Positions 35,301-42,680 are shown, counted from the first letter of the stretch. The stretch: DNA of 64,000 bases from an uncultured Hungatella sp. (GCA_910588505.1 CAJUPQ010000002.1:1-64000); one strand, 5' to 3'. Notes: generated by a model from the sequence alone, not told the origin. Numbers and translations: made by a program.

Positions 35301-36671
35301 CTGACCCTCAAAAAACGGAGGCATATCCGCGTTCCAGAAAAAATAGTTAAAAAGATCCATAGGCATGGGGCCTGTTTTTATGATATAGAGATGGCCGTTT
35401 TCCAGCCCCGCAGCTTCCTCCGGACATTCCAGAATATGGATGGTATTCAGTTTGGAAGAAGACACGGGCTGAAAAATTTTCCTTAACTCTAATACATCCT
35501 CCTCCACCACGCCGGCAGTGTGGCTATCAGGCTGAACCATGGTATAGCTATATTTATCCCTGGGGGATACTATGGGGAGCAGATCCTTTCTCTGAAAATA
35601 GTCCTCAAGGTCCTGGCTGCTGTTTATAAAGGCGTTTATATATCCAAAGAGCGATTCCTGGTCCAGGTCGAAGTCGTGGACAGGGTTTTGGATGATGGTG
35701 TTGAACAGAAGCATCACAATGGGACGGGGGCACTGGCACTGATACATAAGGCCGCATAAAACAAGGTTAAAAAGAATCTCCCCGGTAATGTCATAGGGAA
35801 CCGAGATCTCCTCTGTCAGATCCTCGCAGTGGTGACGGTAGTTCTGAAGCCCGTATATGGGCCATAGGCGGGCATTATATTTGGCGGTTATTTTAGGGAT
35901 CCGGCGCGCGTTTTTTACGCGGAGACGGAATTTTTTCGTGCGGTCATGGTCAACTTCCACAGAGCCCGGGGAAATTTTGTTATAGAGGCAGAAGCCATTT
36001 TCATACCAGTCCCACACAGGCTGGGGCGGGGACGAAAGCTCCTTTTCGTCATACAGGTACAGAGCTTTTTTCAGATGCTCTCCCACCGTTTCTTCCAGGT
36101 TTATGACGGGGGGTTCTTCCTTTCCTTCTGGTTTCGGGAAGATTTCGATTCTGTTTTGGCCATGCCACATGTAGGGCTGCAGGCAGAGAAAGTAGTTGAC
36201 CTTTAGAAGCTCATGGGTCTGCCAGGACCTGTCGGAGCCTCCGGTAAAACCAAAAGGAATAAAATCGGAAACGTCCGGTGTGACCCGGGAGCCGGAAGTG
36301 ATCATGGCAAATGTGATTTTATGGCAGGTTTTGTAGGACAGGCAGCAGGAGCCGGGGCTTTGGGTCAATTTTTTTACGTCAACTCCCGGAAACAAGAGAG
36401 CCAGTTTATTTTGGGTAGAGAGGGAGTCGGCGTCTGTGTTAAAGAAAACGGTTATTTTATTTTGGTATCCGGACCAGTCGATAAACTGCCTCATAAGGGC
36501 GATGGTGGAAGCCTGGTGCCCGAAGTTGGGGGAATTGTCAACATAGATCCGTATCTCCGGCAGATCGCGGATATGGTCCCTGATCCCGGATAAGATTCTG
36601 TAAAAATCGTCCTTGGCGGTTTGCTCACTGCCCAGCTTTTCAAGAAGCGCCAGAAAGGCTTCATTATTCAT
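26385..36671 (-). CDS. Giant (3428 aa) soluble protein with Rossmann-like N-domain, beta-rich repeats and LysM-like segment
   Basis: ATG 36671 has AGGAGG eight bases upstream and overlaps the stop of the 1081-residue gene (ATGAATAA); the longer frame to 36752 lies within that gene. There is no signal peptide or clear membrane span. Residues about 38-250 begin RIYVDNSPNFGHQAS and look like a GT-B/Rossmann type domain. About 620-1600 consist of alternating beta-strand sequence with repeated FxWNG/SFxLxxS patterns, ending in a Gly/Ala-rich amphipathic block (about 1444-1607, GLGLKVGLGKSLRFG). About 2257-2367 hold two LysM-like units (FGVTLDQLKAANP; KYGCDTKLLAALN). The last 1000 residues are unassigned. 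The beta-rich part recalls giant bacterial DUF6603-type proteins, from memory only. Function unknown. Confidence 0.8.
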   Translation of the reverse strand: MNNEAFLALLEKLGSEQTAKDDFYRILSGIRDHIRDLPEIRIYVDNSPNFGHQASTIALMRQFIDWSGYQNKITVFFNTDADSLSTQNKLALLFPGVDVKKLTQSPGSCCLSYKTCHKITFAMITSGSRVTPDVSDFIPFGFTGGSDRSWQTHELLKVNYFLCLQPYMWHGQNRIEIFPKPEGKEEPPVINLEETVGEHLKKALYLYDEKELSSPPQPVWDWYENGFCLYNKISPGSVEVDHDRTKKFRLRVKNARRIPKITAKYNARLWPIYGLQNYRHHCEDLTEEISVPYDITGEILFNLVLCGLMYQCQCPRPIVMLLFNTIIQNPVHDFDLDQESLFGYINAFINSSQDLEDYFQRKDLLPIVSPRDKYSYTMVQPDSHTAGVVEEDVLELRKIFQPVSSSKLNTIHILECPEEAAGLENGHLYIIKTGPMPMDLFNYFFWNADMPPFFEGQGTSSLTILTGRPFFQCSQAHNYNSYPTSVFSGDDDDPFGGPIYNMVMLFVKRFLTWEGKGSYSSFIQNLSRFIAKAYTLDTQEYKYFQALKETYSAPNHSKFFLGLITMFFTYKNSLLDLKSPVSQRPDSPPASLEDVYETLTLAREVGHGSVDLLKTLTGTRLAEYFEGVSQGSFTALIPPDSIEKTYDPSKALCQVSVKDGSVSLSHMDFSFSLVFSYAQYTRALISEFHCVSREDWSFPGMPWVCLENFGFQTLVAEGNVPISGCLTGTLKGTDLNLSIPFPVDDGALTACGEFSHPVSVLEPFYRIAGGINFIQSMPDSLKTLGGFGLKSLSFVYSLKEKTCLSMDFILETDKPWTIMKDPDFSIKPQVKVSIAAPGDLKNRRISFQIGGQFAIEKGVILVTASCPDFQIHARLMENEIDLNAFVKMFGGSIDLKSSISAFCLDILPGEQMFFLAAGVQAHWNLFDLLTIRSLSFYVSRDQTDTGLFLSGQMTLLPDTLPLDLYVQGSWHSSSKGWRILARQSFSGKAQAGAFLSHYLGWNPGRLDLPVADIEFMTDTSAKSWQITAGVCEGFSVPFLKDVTLDARFAFGKEKSADGRELSHALVSAGFTWNGIELLIWYDYDPYVLSFGFTWNGLTATVSQNQASQWVGTLRFTEETTVGSMIETMVSWIRGSRFGLEAPWDLLDKIPLPALELEYNFTTGQVSFQVSIGQLDLGFARITGIQAAYVQEESNNKNRQVQVSLTGDFPWNTGESALGDTHCLGPWDASAPGQAPAPSGSGNKYFNLRLFALGQHVTMDGLSSVTKVEDAISLMENMPNLASSNRYDPDSAWIMGADLQILKLTGKGENGYLLTVQTVFNDPVFYALRVALAGQEAKILAGLEFQILYKKLKDNLGVYQAEITLPDSARYLNLGGFNITLPIISIAVYTNGDFQVDIGFPWNHDFSRSFSIEALVYPGLPLTGCGGFYFGVLSGETCSRVPQSPKGSFQPVLTLGLGLKVGLGKSLRFGILDAAFSLTATGILEGILAKWNPYETSLPEGDSHSLDSSYYYCLLGTVGVAGWLFAKVDFGIIKASVQIAISLMADFRIEACQPVLLSVTCQVGICLRLSINLGLFRIAIHLSFSAEVSADFRIEARGQAPWLAESLLPVKSNMVYISEESPEPVSLDAYLVTALTVAHDEWESLTAAPDARHLCYVAVMFLEFDSFALLCRALLDWVLTSYPDALAAEDPDALSMPLSKVTEFLNNRVRITIHEQPLPRQDQETGLVDTAVYFPMVPWLNLEAGSDLSYTFARYNEVGSQKLDQLRTYFDQLAVAAWDEGGPMADDEESCSMAEWVFADYFLMLSRQLLKYSLDEAANGRGDQFFEGALNPDAIRQLAAMTTRYSLHGLRLATDGIRPLTKGIWVNDEKQLPPFAGLFSLTGQQFIIPSRFEPDRAYTVSFTMPHKLSWLDFESGKNTYVISVSCDSPDAKRIEHVADYWKERVLSHQMVYRGAQDMVQKLPLAFTFSSRQMALAFEGLPLGADMDAKTCKELCLWKFPDALLNLTASRPRGIRLSLSLKEEPLTHYRPGCVISFGVQKAALENCPMYEITGGKAQDILLLERVVSALPALDDVTIKVGYASPDGPLTIDGDQGLFTSFVKVNLSTETSPSDAGNYSCKTQDVQESIRTLWQALITNRGGFYLYYCRYQDGQIQGLPDSIFDEKGRTALSLLILPLWDKKDRQATVTNYMNTFVTAALSLEPEISLLAQTVLEPVDHVITDGRESIDRLCQAYDSAPGDFAEQNPDIRLNKGIPIRIEQGVYLAQNQKAPGRDLKKIQAFFGVTLDQLKAANPRRIHWPDLLDEGEALALPPMTIVTDEKELSSLTSISEKYGCDTKLLAALNRDTPGLLSAGQSVHLMGGLKKYVPVLTPGTAAAAFTVTPPAPGTDPQTEALALIMDQYTLLGYHVMENDSYTESNLALPAGPGEKDGSYCYTIALPLTGLTKAPGPDRDNPYNVVGTFLQLDCHWQDLFGNVTASQFSLRDPIPGGFINGLPMFQGYTDQLLPISSWPGVTVSYWVEAQKEGQPCFQVQFLFDTEKYEELPNAETRQKYAALARKQYQSLYFQMTDPLGVEFQVTTSLLLDLTFGKELKSLLYHWLFGGPGSVCDYLQGLEKGERPVPPRGECLYTFPFDLSMINDQDLYPLTCAIEWHRLKRLAAGEFASMDGVFAASSTLPPKADAKGSLSGFAQNLEQALRDPGNFRYRLAVGFTQTSETPNQETLWLTRQGETPGAGIHVTFLEDSHVLAALRPISNRLEARDSLRMPVYETGIGLLPQKTAPPMDFRAIDLDIWMKTFVTALEDELLSPRMIMAVIRIDTITGSSFYDELTELKQQLAFALKDYLIPVLEKDREKNLDFVREHVRQQLLTRLSSFYEIEGVLETRAAVGRGPKIRDGEMDLKLFGTVTPGENTPLSQMSLSNTKLMLRPGHQPFACFINCPDLARDRSGAILPGITLDPVFTGSHLEHGFHFIEGIDHYEASGWLSFVTGDSGGSFCQKLGEFYMPLLLRSYPETPLLGNQDYVFNQDPDQDISALTWDFRFQYERSCHYPQDQVEAAVHFNRKNDAADGLEENRLFDSLAAFVSLYPQIKDDLETYALKVQPDMDKASRETVCGHQAVGSFITLSSQVIKAVQSRPSNRASVTDAGVTYSFCLRESVEEIQGIRALVIRVEGAPPAGLPWPVVSLGASDIETVLWKKEACAIWYWFKDTAAGRPLEAFRGQLIPCRRLCFPGLYLLCWQSAFARISVRRNHQKIGESQVDAPFIYQTGSIGFHDTLYPFMDIGGPVDLPAFAGSGESPKALCDHLTAFFERLLKRDPALEMSEISISLEAAYAYRTAPDGCFTELPVFLQPSVLLNAGCLEAHIRMWSQALADWREKHIALSSDLTWNENSLLCFNLTVFSHLADTPMPLLHLHKLQLPGKYISSCSML

Positions 36672-39600
36672 CAGATGCGTCCTCCTTTTTTGGGGGGTGT
36701 TTTTGGTATTTTGCGAACCATCCAGGTTCCCCGTCAGCCTGTCCGCCGCCAAATACAGTCAGGTCTGTGGAACCCTTTGGTGGGATGGTCAGCAGGGAAA
36801 AAAGCTTTAGGGAAAGATCCGTAAGCTTTAACTGGAACCGGTCCTGTTCCTGTTCAAGCCGGATCTGTTGGACGGAAAGGCTCATAAGGTTCTGGAGATT
36901 TAGAAATCCCGCCCTTTGGCCGCTTCCAGGCAGTTTGATCCACAGGGCTATCTTTGGTTCTTCTTTTGGGCCGCCGGGTCCGAAAGCAAGAAGCAGACCG
37001 GCGCTTATGGCAGCGGGGGAGGCCAGCTGTCCCAGGGTTCCCATGGGAAGGGACAGGAGCAGGCCAAACCAGTCTTTTTCAATGGCGCCAAAGCTTTTTG
37101 CCATTTGGACCGGAAGATATCCCAGATCCTCAAAAGACCGGTCCGGACGGCTTTGCTCCATCCCCTCCGGCTTTAAGGACAGGCAGCGGGCCAGACTTTT
37201 AGGGCGGAGGAAGCCTTTGCCTGGATCCAGGGAGAGCTGATCCGTCAGAAAGGCCCAGGTTGTAACACAGACGCCTTCTTTGTTTGTTCTTGTCATGGAA
37301 AGCTCCAGATTGGAAAAACACAGGCCCTGTTTTGTCAGATCCTCTCCCGGGAGATTGCCGTAGGAAAACAGGTCAAACTCCCCAAGCTCCCTGAAGTCGA
37401 GAAAGCCTTCCATGAGGAAACCACAGGATGATCCGGACGCGTCCATCTTGATCTGGGTCACTTCCACTTTGCTCAAAGGCCCGTGGTCAAAGCGATACAG
37501 ACAGTCTGACACGCCCCGCAGTCCGTAGGATGTTTTGCCGTCGTGGACCTGGCAGGCGCCTTTTAAAAGCATGGAGTTGTACCGGCCTCCTTCCATGCGA
37601 TCAGGTATTTGGCCGAGCCAGGACCCTACGGTAAGCTGAGCGTAGTTTTCAAAATCTTTTAGAGCGCTGTTTACAAAAAGCGCTTTCAGGCTCAGCAGGC
37701 GAAAGCCATAGAGGCCTTTTTCCGGGGATACAGGTTCTTTTGTTTCCTTAAATTCCGGATCTTCGTAATAGATAAGTCCGAACAGAGAGCTTAACCCGTC
37801 CTGGCCCAGGCCGTTGGCATCCTGCTTTAAGGCCGTCATATGGATCCCGATGTGGTGGGCGGTTATGCCGCTTCCAGGGGGGAGTCCCATAAGGACGCCG
37901 CCCAGCTGCCGGGGAAGGTTATCCTGGGAGAGTGGGACGTTGAGAAACAGGATGCCCTGCCAGTTCTCGTCAGACGCGATCCGGTTGAACTGGGAAAAAT
38001 AGCGGGGATCCCCGTTGGCAGCCATCCGGCAGTAGGCGTTAAGCCAGGTGGACAGATTGACCAGCTGATCTTTATCCGGCCCGTGGGGAAAAAGGGGAGG
38101 GGCAAAATCCTGCCACCTGGTCCAGGCCTGGGGGGCGGATGCCAGGCCGCCTAAGTCAGGATCGTACAGCCTGCCTTTACAGCCCTTGACGATCATCACG
38201 GTTTTGTAATCATTGTATTCATTGCCCTGTCCCGGCTCAAAAGAGAAGAGCCAGTCCCCGATATTGATGGAATTGTGGAACGCGGAACATCCCTTGTCGG
38301 AGGAGTCCGACGTAAAAATGCCCAGGGAAAGGGGATTGTTGATAACCAAAAACAGGGGATTGCTCTGAAACGCCGCCGTGAGAGCCTGGGAGGGCTTTTC
38401 GAAAAACAGCCGGCGGTTGGCGCCCATATAGTCATTGTTGGCAAGATAGATCCCGGCAAAACCCTGGGCGTCTAAGTGGGCCAGAAAGCCGTTTGGCGTA
38501 GCGGCCGGCGTGATTTGGCCGGTTTTTACGTCTTCGGGGATAAAAGAGCGGGTTAAACGGTTTAGGCGCAGGGGGGAGATGATCTGGGTCTCCAGGATTT
38601 CCGCCGGCAGGCGGTCCTCTGTGATGCCGCCAAAGGGAAACAGGGGGAACAGGACGTCTTTTGGGGCATGGCGAAAGGTTTCTGTCTGAAACAAAAGCTG
38701 GGGATATGGTCCCGATAGATCCCGGGTCCCATAATAGCACATGCCCGCGGGCTGGGTCATGTAAAGGGGGGACGCAGACCGGGAAAGGCAGGCCCAGGAG
38801 GTGGAAAAGGTCCGGTCTACCAGTTCTTCTTCCGGATCTACAGGTTTTGCCACAACTGACGACGGGGCGGGGGGAAATACAGGCGCGAACCCGGGACAGC
38901 CCCAGGAAAAGCGCAGAGCATCCCCGGGGGAAAAGCGCAGATATTCCATGCCGCTTATGCCGCACATCAGATCCAGAGGTTCTTCTTGCCCTGTGGGGCC
39001 GTACAGCCTGAAATCTCCGTCGGGACACAGAGGAAGGGCATGGGCGGGCTTTATGCAGAATACAAAGCCGGAGGGCTGTAAGTAAACCGGGGATCCGTAG
39101 ATGGTGAGAAAACAGGAGCGAAGTTTTGGAGCTTTTTCCTGGCACAGAAGATCAAGGCGGGAACTTCCGTCCCGGCCCTGGGCAGGGCAGATCAGGACGC
39201 GAAAACCTAAGGGCGCGGAGGCGCTGTCACGGGCAAACAGAGGGAAGTTTATGGTCCGCAGACTGTCTCCTTCCGGATCGCCAGCAGGCCAGGACATGGA
39301 AAATCCAGGATCCAGGCAGGAAAGGAAGCTGTTTGAAGAAAAATAAGCGTCATAGGAGAAGGAACCTGGCAGATCTCCGGTGAGGGAGAGAAAGGCGGCG
39401 TGGACGTCATAGCCTTTTGGGGCGCGGGGGCCGAAAAAAGCCACGCAGGGGGAGGCGGAGGCAAGGCGGATGCCATCATTGTCAAAGGTCATCTTGGCGC
39501 CGCTTGCGGCCACGAAGCTTAAGTCTGTCACAAGGGGAACCTGCAGAGAGGAGGTGACGCAGGTGGCGTCGCGGTTAACGCCCATAAAAAGATGTTGGCT

Positions 39601-39909
39601 TTGGTCCGGCTCCCAGTTTGGCAAAAGCCACAAAAAGGCCCGGTCTGTTCTGGCCTTGGCGTGGAAAATGGCAAGGATCTGGTCCACAAACCAGTCAGCC
39701 CGCCCCTGATTGGCGATATTCATGGCTTGTCCGGTGAACACAAGAAGCCCGTTATGGCCTGTGGCGTTTCGGACGGCTTCCGAAAGAGGGATGGGAGCTT
39801 CTTTTTGGGAAAGAGGGGCGGGGAGAACCAGGTAGACTTCATGGGGGGTGCGGGATGGGGGATCCAATTTGTAGAGCTGGTCCGAGGCGTGTCTGAGAAA
39901 ATGTTTCAT
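36664..39909 (-). CDS. Large (1081 aa) soluble protein of the giant-protein operon, unknown function
   Basis: GGAGG precedes ATG 39909. There is no signal peptide or membrane span. The N-terminal 150 residues include HNGLLVFTGQAMNIANQGR and a Trp/Leu-rich strand FLWLLPNWEP; the middle is rich in Pro, Gly and aromatic residues. The C-terminal third (about 740-1060) has beta strands such as VEVTQIKMDASGSS and a glycine-rich stretch, in style similar to the beta part of the 3428-residue neighbour. The stop overlaps the giant gene start, so the two are translated together and probably act together. I do not recognise the family. Confidence 0.8.
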   Translation of the reverse strand: MKHFLRHASDQLYKLDPPSRTPHEVYLVLPAPLSQKEAPIPLSEAVRNATGHNGLLVFTGQAMNIANQGRADWFVDQILAIFHAKARTDRAFLWLLPNWEPDQSQHLFMGVNRDATCVTSSLQVPLVTDLSFVAASGAKMTFDNDGIRLASASPCVAFFGPRAPKGYDVHAAFLSLTGDLPGSFSYDAYFSSNSFLSCLDPGFSMSWPAGDPEGDSLRTINFPLFARDSASAPLGFRVLICPAQGRDGSSRLDLLCQEKAPKLRSCFLTIYGSPVYLQPSGFVFCIKPAHALPLCPDGDFRLYGPTGQEEPLDLMCGISGMEYLRFSPGDALRFSWGCPGFAPVFPPAPSSVVAKPVDPEEELVDRTFSTSWACLSRSASPLYMTQPAGMCYYGTRDLSGPYPQLLFQTETFRHAPKDVLFPLFPFGGITEDRLPAEILETQIISPLRLNRLTRSFIPEDVKTGQITPAATPNGFLAHLDAQGFAGIYLANNDYMGANRRLFFEKPSQALTAAFQSNPLFLVINNPLSLGIFTSDSSDKGCSAFHNSINIGDWLFSFEPGQGNEYNDYKTVMIVKGCKGRLYDPDLGGLASAPQAWTRWQDFAPPLFPHGPDKDQLVNLSTWLNAYCRMAANGDPRYFSQFNRIASDENWQGILFLNVPLSQDNLPRQLGGVLMGLPPGSGITAHHIGIHMTALKQDANGLGQDGLSSLFGLIYYEDPEFKETKEPVSPEKGLYGFRLLSLKALFVNSALKDFENYAQLTVGSWLGQIPDRMEGGRYNSMLLKGACQVHDGKTSYGLRGVSDCLYRFDHGPLSKVEVTQIKMDASGSSCGFLMEGFLDFRELGEFDLFSYGNLPGEDLTKQGLCFSNLELSMTRTNKEGVCVTTWAFLTDQLSLDPGKGFLRPKSLARCLSLKPEGMEQSRPDRSFEDLGYLPVQMAKSFGAIEKDWFGLLLSLPMGTLGQLASPAAISAGLLLAFGPGGPKEEPKIALWIKLPGSGQRAGFLNLQNLMSLSVQQIRLEQEQDRFQLKLTDLSLKLFSLLTIPPKGSTDLTVFGGGQADGEPGWFAKYQKHPPKKEDASDE

Positions 39910-39948
39910 GGGGGGAACCTCCTAAAAAAGGTAGCCTGGCGCGGGCTG

Positions 39949-40657
39949 TCAGGTCCGGAATGTGATCTTGCAGGCCAAGCCGCTTCGGATCAGTTTCTGA
40001 GGGTCCGCATTCCATCCGCTCATAAAATATCCCACTGTGTAGGTGGAATCCCGCAGCATCTTAATGCCGTTGAAAGTCACAAGGCCGCAGTCCTCGTCCA
40101 ATTCCACCTTTTGGGCGTACTTGGGCGGGGCGCTGTAAAGCTCCGGGTTCCCTTTCCAGATGCCGATCCAGTTATTGTGGGCGGCGGGAGTATATCCGGC
40201 AAGGGCCTGGTAATTGATCCTGGCAGTGTTGGAGCTGATGCTTTCCAGATCTATGGTCAGGGACTGAATCTGCATCTGGGCCTGGGATGACTTTTCCGGC
40301 ACAAGAGCCAGGGCGCAGAAGTTATTGTCGCTGCCCGCCTGGGGAACTACGGAGTATCCCACCACATAGCTTTCATCGGTCAGTTCCACGTTGTCAAAGG
40401 AGATGGTTCCGGAGGACTGGACAGAATCAGAGACGGCCTGGACCGTGTCAGGGCTCTTGCTCCAGGGAATGGAGCTTTTGCTCTGCCAGATGGCCAGGTA
40501 ATTGCCGTACTCGCCGGGCTTGTTTCCGTCAATGGTGGAGTAGGACAGCTCAATGGAGGTGGGGGCGACGCTTAAGATCTGGATGGCGACGCCTGATTTT
40601 TCAACAACAGAATACGCGTTTTAGGGCCAGATCGTTGGTGATATTGTTTTCATTCAT
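39949..40657 (-). pseudogene. Small duplicated beta-domain protein, frameshifted near its start
   Basis: The clear frame (to ATG 40389) continues upstream without an ATG to about 40618, encoding AYSVVEKSGVAIQIL...NYLAIWQSKSSIPW. A good start, ATG 40657 with AAAGGAGG, lies in another frame and hits TGA after 18 codons. Reading AAAA (plus-strand TTTT 40619-40622) as AAA joins both to one protein of about 235 residues. That protein has two similar domains, each with SI/L-x-x-S, NxLAIW/NWIGIW and S/TYxVGY(S/F) motifs. It may be a real mutation, a sequencing error or slippage. It is the first gene of the giant-protein operon, 39 bases before the 1081-residue gene. Confidence 0.7.
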
Positions 40658-40704
40658 GTCAGAAAATCCTCCTTTATATGTGCAGATAATGGTAATATAT
40701 GGAA

Positions 40705-40733
40705 ATTATACCATTTATCTTATACCAGGACAA
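40705..40733 (-). promoter_or_regulatory. Sigma-A promoter of the giant-protein operon
   Basis: On the minus strand TTGTCC (40733-40728), a 17-base spacer and TATAAT (40710-40705), about 48 bases upstream of ATG 40657. It is back to back with the PTS operon promoter. Confidence 0.8.
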
Positions 40734-40799
40734 TAAAAGAAAAAATTTTTACTAATGGAAATTTTATAAACAAATTATAAAGAAAATATAAAAAGCTTA

Positions 40800-40828
40800 T
40801 TGACATTCCTTCTGTCATATGGTAGACT
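40800..40828 (+). promoter_or_regulatory. Sigma-A promoter of the licT-PTS operon
   Basis: TTGACA (40800-40805), a 17-base spacer and TAGACT (40823-40828). The transcript would start about 20 bases before the RAT element. Confidence 0.85.
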
Positions 40829-40855
40829 GTACCCATAGACAAAAGAATAGAGGTT

Positions 40856-40883
40856 GGATTGTTACTGACAAGCAGGCAAAACC
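40856..40883 (+). promoter_or_regulatory. Ribonucleic antiterminator (RAT) of the LicT/BglG type
   Basis: GGATTGTTACTG, a short ACAA segment and GCAGGCAAAACC match the RAT consensus known from B. subtilis licT/bgl leaders. Its 3' end overlaps the left arm of the following terminator, so the two structures exclude each other. Binding of the antiterminator protein would open the operon. Confidence 0.93.
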
Positions 40884-40935
40884 AGTTTTGAATGACACTC
40901 ATGAGAAGTCTGTCATTTCAAGATTGGTTTTTTAT
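40879..40935 (+). terminator. Regulated leader terminator overlapping the RAT
   Basis: AAACCA (40879-40884) and GAATGACA pair with TGTCATTTC and TGGTTT (to 40930), followed by a T-run. It stops transcription before licT when the antiterminator is inactive. Confidence 0.88.
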
Positions 40936-40964
40936 TTTCAAAATTCCCCGGGCAGGGGTACACG

Positions 40965-41807
40965 GTGCGTAACAGTAATATGAGAATTGAAAAAGTGATC
41001 AATAATAACGTAGTGAGCGCCCTGGACGGGGACGGGACGGAGGCCGTGGTTATGGGGCGGGGGATCGGCTACCACACAAAGCAGGGCATGGAGATCCCCC
41101 AAGATAAGATCGAGAAGGTCTTCCGCCTGGAAACTCCGGGGACGGCAGGCAGATTTGGAAGCCTTCTGGAGAAGATACCTTTGGAGCATCTGCAGATCTC
41201 CACGGAGATCATCGACTATGCGGGGAATGTGCTGAACCGGAAGCTGAATGAGAGCATTTACCTGACTCTGACAGACCATATTAATTTTTCCATTGAGCGC
41301 TTCCGCATGAACATGATGTTCCGAAACCCTCTGATCCGGGAGGTGAAGAGTTTTTACAAGGAAGAGTACCTGGTGGGGGAGTACGCCATAGCTCTGGTGG
41401 AGCGGAAGCTGGGCATCAAGCTGCCATCGGACGAGGCGGCGTCCATTGCCCTGCATATCGTCAACGCGGAGTACAACATCAAGATGCGGGACACCATTGA
41501 CATCACCAATCTGATCCAGGAAGTTTTGGGGATCATTGAAGGGTATTTTCAGATGAAGCTGGAGGAGCGTTCCATCAGCTATGAGAGGCTTATCACCCAT
41601 GTGCGGTTTTTAGCAGAGCGGATCTACTGCAAGGAGCTTTTAGACGAGGGGAGCCCGGAGTTCTGTCAGATGATCGCAAGGCTTTACCCCGAAGAGTACG
41701 GGTGCAGCCTGAAAGTGCGGGAGTACATCAAAGAGCGCTATGAGCACTCCGTGACGGATGAGGAAGTGGCGTATCTGGCCGTACATATCAAGAGGGTGCG
41801 GATGTAG
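40965..41807 (+). CDS. licT: BglG/LicT-family transcriptional antiterminator
   Basis: The 280-residue protein has an N-terminal RNA-binding CAT domain (MRIEKVINNNVVSALDGDG, residues about 6-60) and two PRDs with conserved histidines (DHINFSIER about residue 104; AASIALHIVNAEY about 160; LITHVRFLAERIY about 213; VAYLAVHIKRV near the end). It binds the RAT just upstream and is controlled by phosphorylation from HPr and the cognate EII. GTG 40965 has AGGGG six bases upstream; ATG 40980 is where family similarity begins and lacks a ribosome site. Confidence 0.93.
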   Translation: MRNSNMRIEKVINNNVVSALDGDGTEAVVMGRGIGYHTKQGMEIPQDKIEKVFRLETPGTAGRFGSLLEKIPLEHLQISTEIIDYAGNVLNRKLNESIYLTLTDHINFSIERFRMNMMFRNPLIREVKSFYKEEYLVGEYAIALVERKLGIKLPSDEAASIALHIVNAEYNIKMRDTIDITNLIQEVLGIIEGYFQMKLEERSISYERLITHVRFLAERIYCKELLDEGSPEFCQMIARLYPEEYGCSLKVREYIKERYEHSVTDEEVAYLAVHIKRVRM

Positions 41808-41891
41808 AGCAAAAGGAGAGCCGGCGCGTTTTATCCGCCTTTGCCGCAAGGGGCCGGCGGGGATGCTGGTTAATAAAAGGAGGCGATTTCA

Positions 41892-42386
41892 GTGTTTGGA
41901 GCTTTAAAGAAGATGTTTGGAGGCGGCCAGGAGGAGCAAAAAAAGGTGATCCTGGCTCCGGTTTCAGGAACGGTGATCCCCATGAGCCAGGTGGCGGATC
42001 CCACCTTCAGCCAGGAGATCCTGGGCAAGGGCGTGGCCATTGTGCCGGATTCGGGGGTGTTTGTGGCCCCGGCTGACGGGGAGGTGGCGGTGATGTTTGA
42101 GACAAAGCACGCGGTGAGCATCAAGGCGGACTGCGGGGCTGAGTTTATCATCCACATCGGCATGGACACGGTGAACCTGAAGGGAGAGCATTTTACCTCC
42201 TTTGTGGCCCAGGGTGATAAGGTGAAAGCGGGAGATAAGCTGGTGGAGGTGGACCTGGAGAAGGTGAAGGAGGCTGGTTACGACGTGACCACTCCTATCG
42301 TCATCTGCAATACTCCCAGTTTCCCTGGTATGGTGTGCCATACAGGCATGGAAGTGAAGGCCCTGGATCCCATTATCGAGTTGTAA
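41892..42386 (+). CDS. PTS glucose-type IIA component
   Basis: The 164-residue stand-alone protein of the Crr/IIA-Glc family starts at GTG 41892 with AGGAGG eight bases upstream. It has APVSGTVIPMSQVADPTFSQ, VAPADGEVAVMFETKHAV with His at the first active position, and EFIIHIGMDTVNL with the phosphorylated His. It passes phosphate from HPr to the IIB domain of the downstream IIBC. It may also signal to LicT. Confidence 0.93.
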   Translation: MFGALKKMFGGGQEEQKKVILAPVSGTVIPMSQVADPTFSQEILGKGVAIVPDSGVFVAPADGEVAVMFETKHAVSIKADCGAEFIIHIGMDTVNLKGEHFTSFVAQGDKVKAGDKLVEVDLEKVKEAGYDVTTPIVICNTPSFPGMVCHTGMEVKALDPIIEL

Positions 42387-42416
42387 GCAGGGGTCAGGTT
42401 CTTGAGGGTGAGAGTT

Positions 42417-42680
42417 ATGGAAAGCAAGACGTTTGTTTTGAGGGATCTGGAAGGGCTCCACGCCAGGAACGCGGCAAAAGTAGTTATGGCGGTTCAGGGC
42501 GGGGGAGACGTAAAAGTGACTGTCCGGTGCGGGGGCGTGGAAGCGGACGGGGAGAACATTCTGGAACTGATGTCCTTAAACGCCAGGTATGGCGCCGAAC
42601 TTACGGTGACAGCTCTGGGGGAGAGGGCCCGGGAGATTTTGGAAAAGGTGGAGAAAGCAGTAAATGGCAGTATGATTTAA
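42417..42680 (+). CDS. HPr family phosphocarrier protein
   Basis: The 87-residue protein starts at ATG 42417 and has GLHARNAAK with the His accepting phosphate from enzyme I, in the usual position (about 15). The region around residue 46 reads GENILELMSLNARYGAELTV, close to the Ser-46 regulatory site motif (usually KSIMGVMSL), but the regulatory serine is replaced (EN-I), so HPr-kinase control may be absent. An operon-specific second HPr is plausible besides a housekeeping copy elsewhere. Confidence 0.9.
   Translation: MESKTFVLRDLEGLHARNAAKVVMAVQGGGDVKVTVRCGGVEADGENILELMSLNARYGAELTVTALGERAREILEKVEKAVNGSMI

Noticed and set aside
26452..39346. Many plus-strand ORFs of 60-220 codons opposite the giant genes
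   Set aside because: GC-rich coding DNA produces open antisense frames; none has a ribosome site or recognisable product, and the minus-strand frames are continuous over 13 kb.
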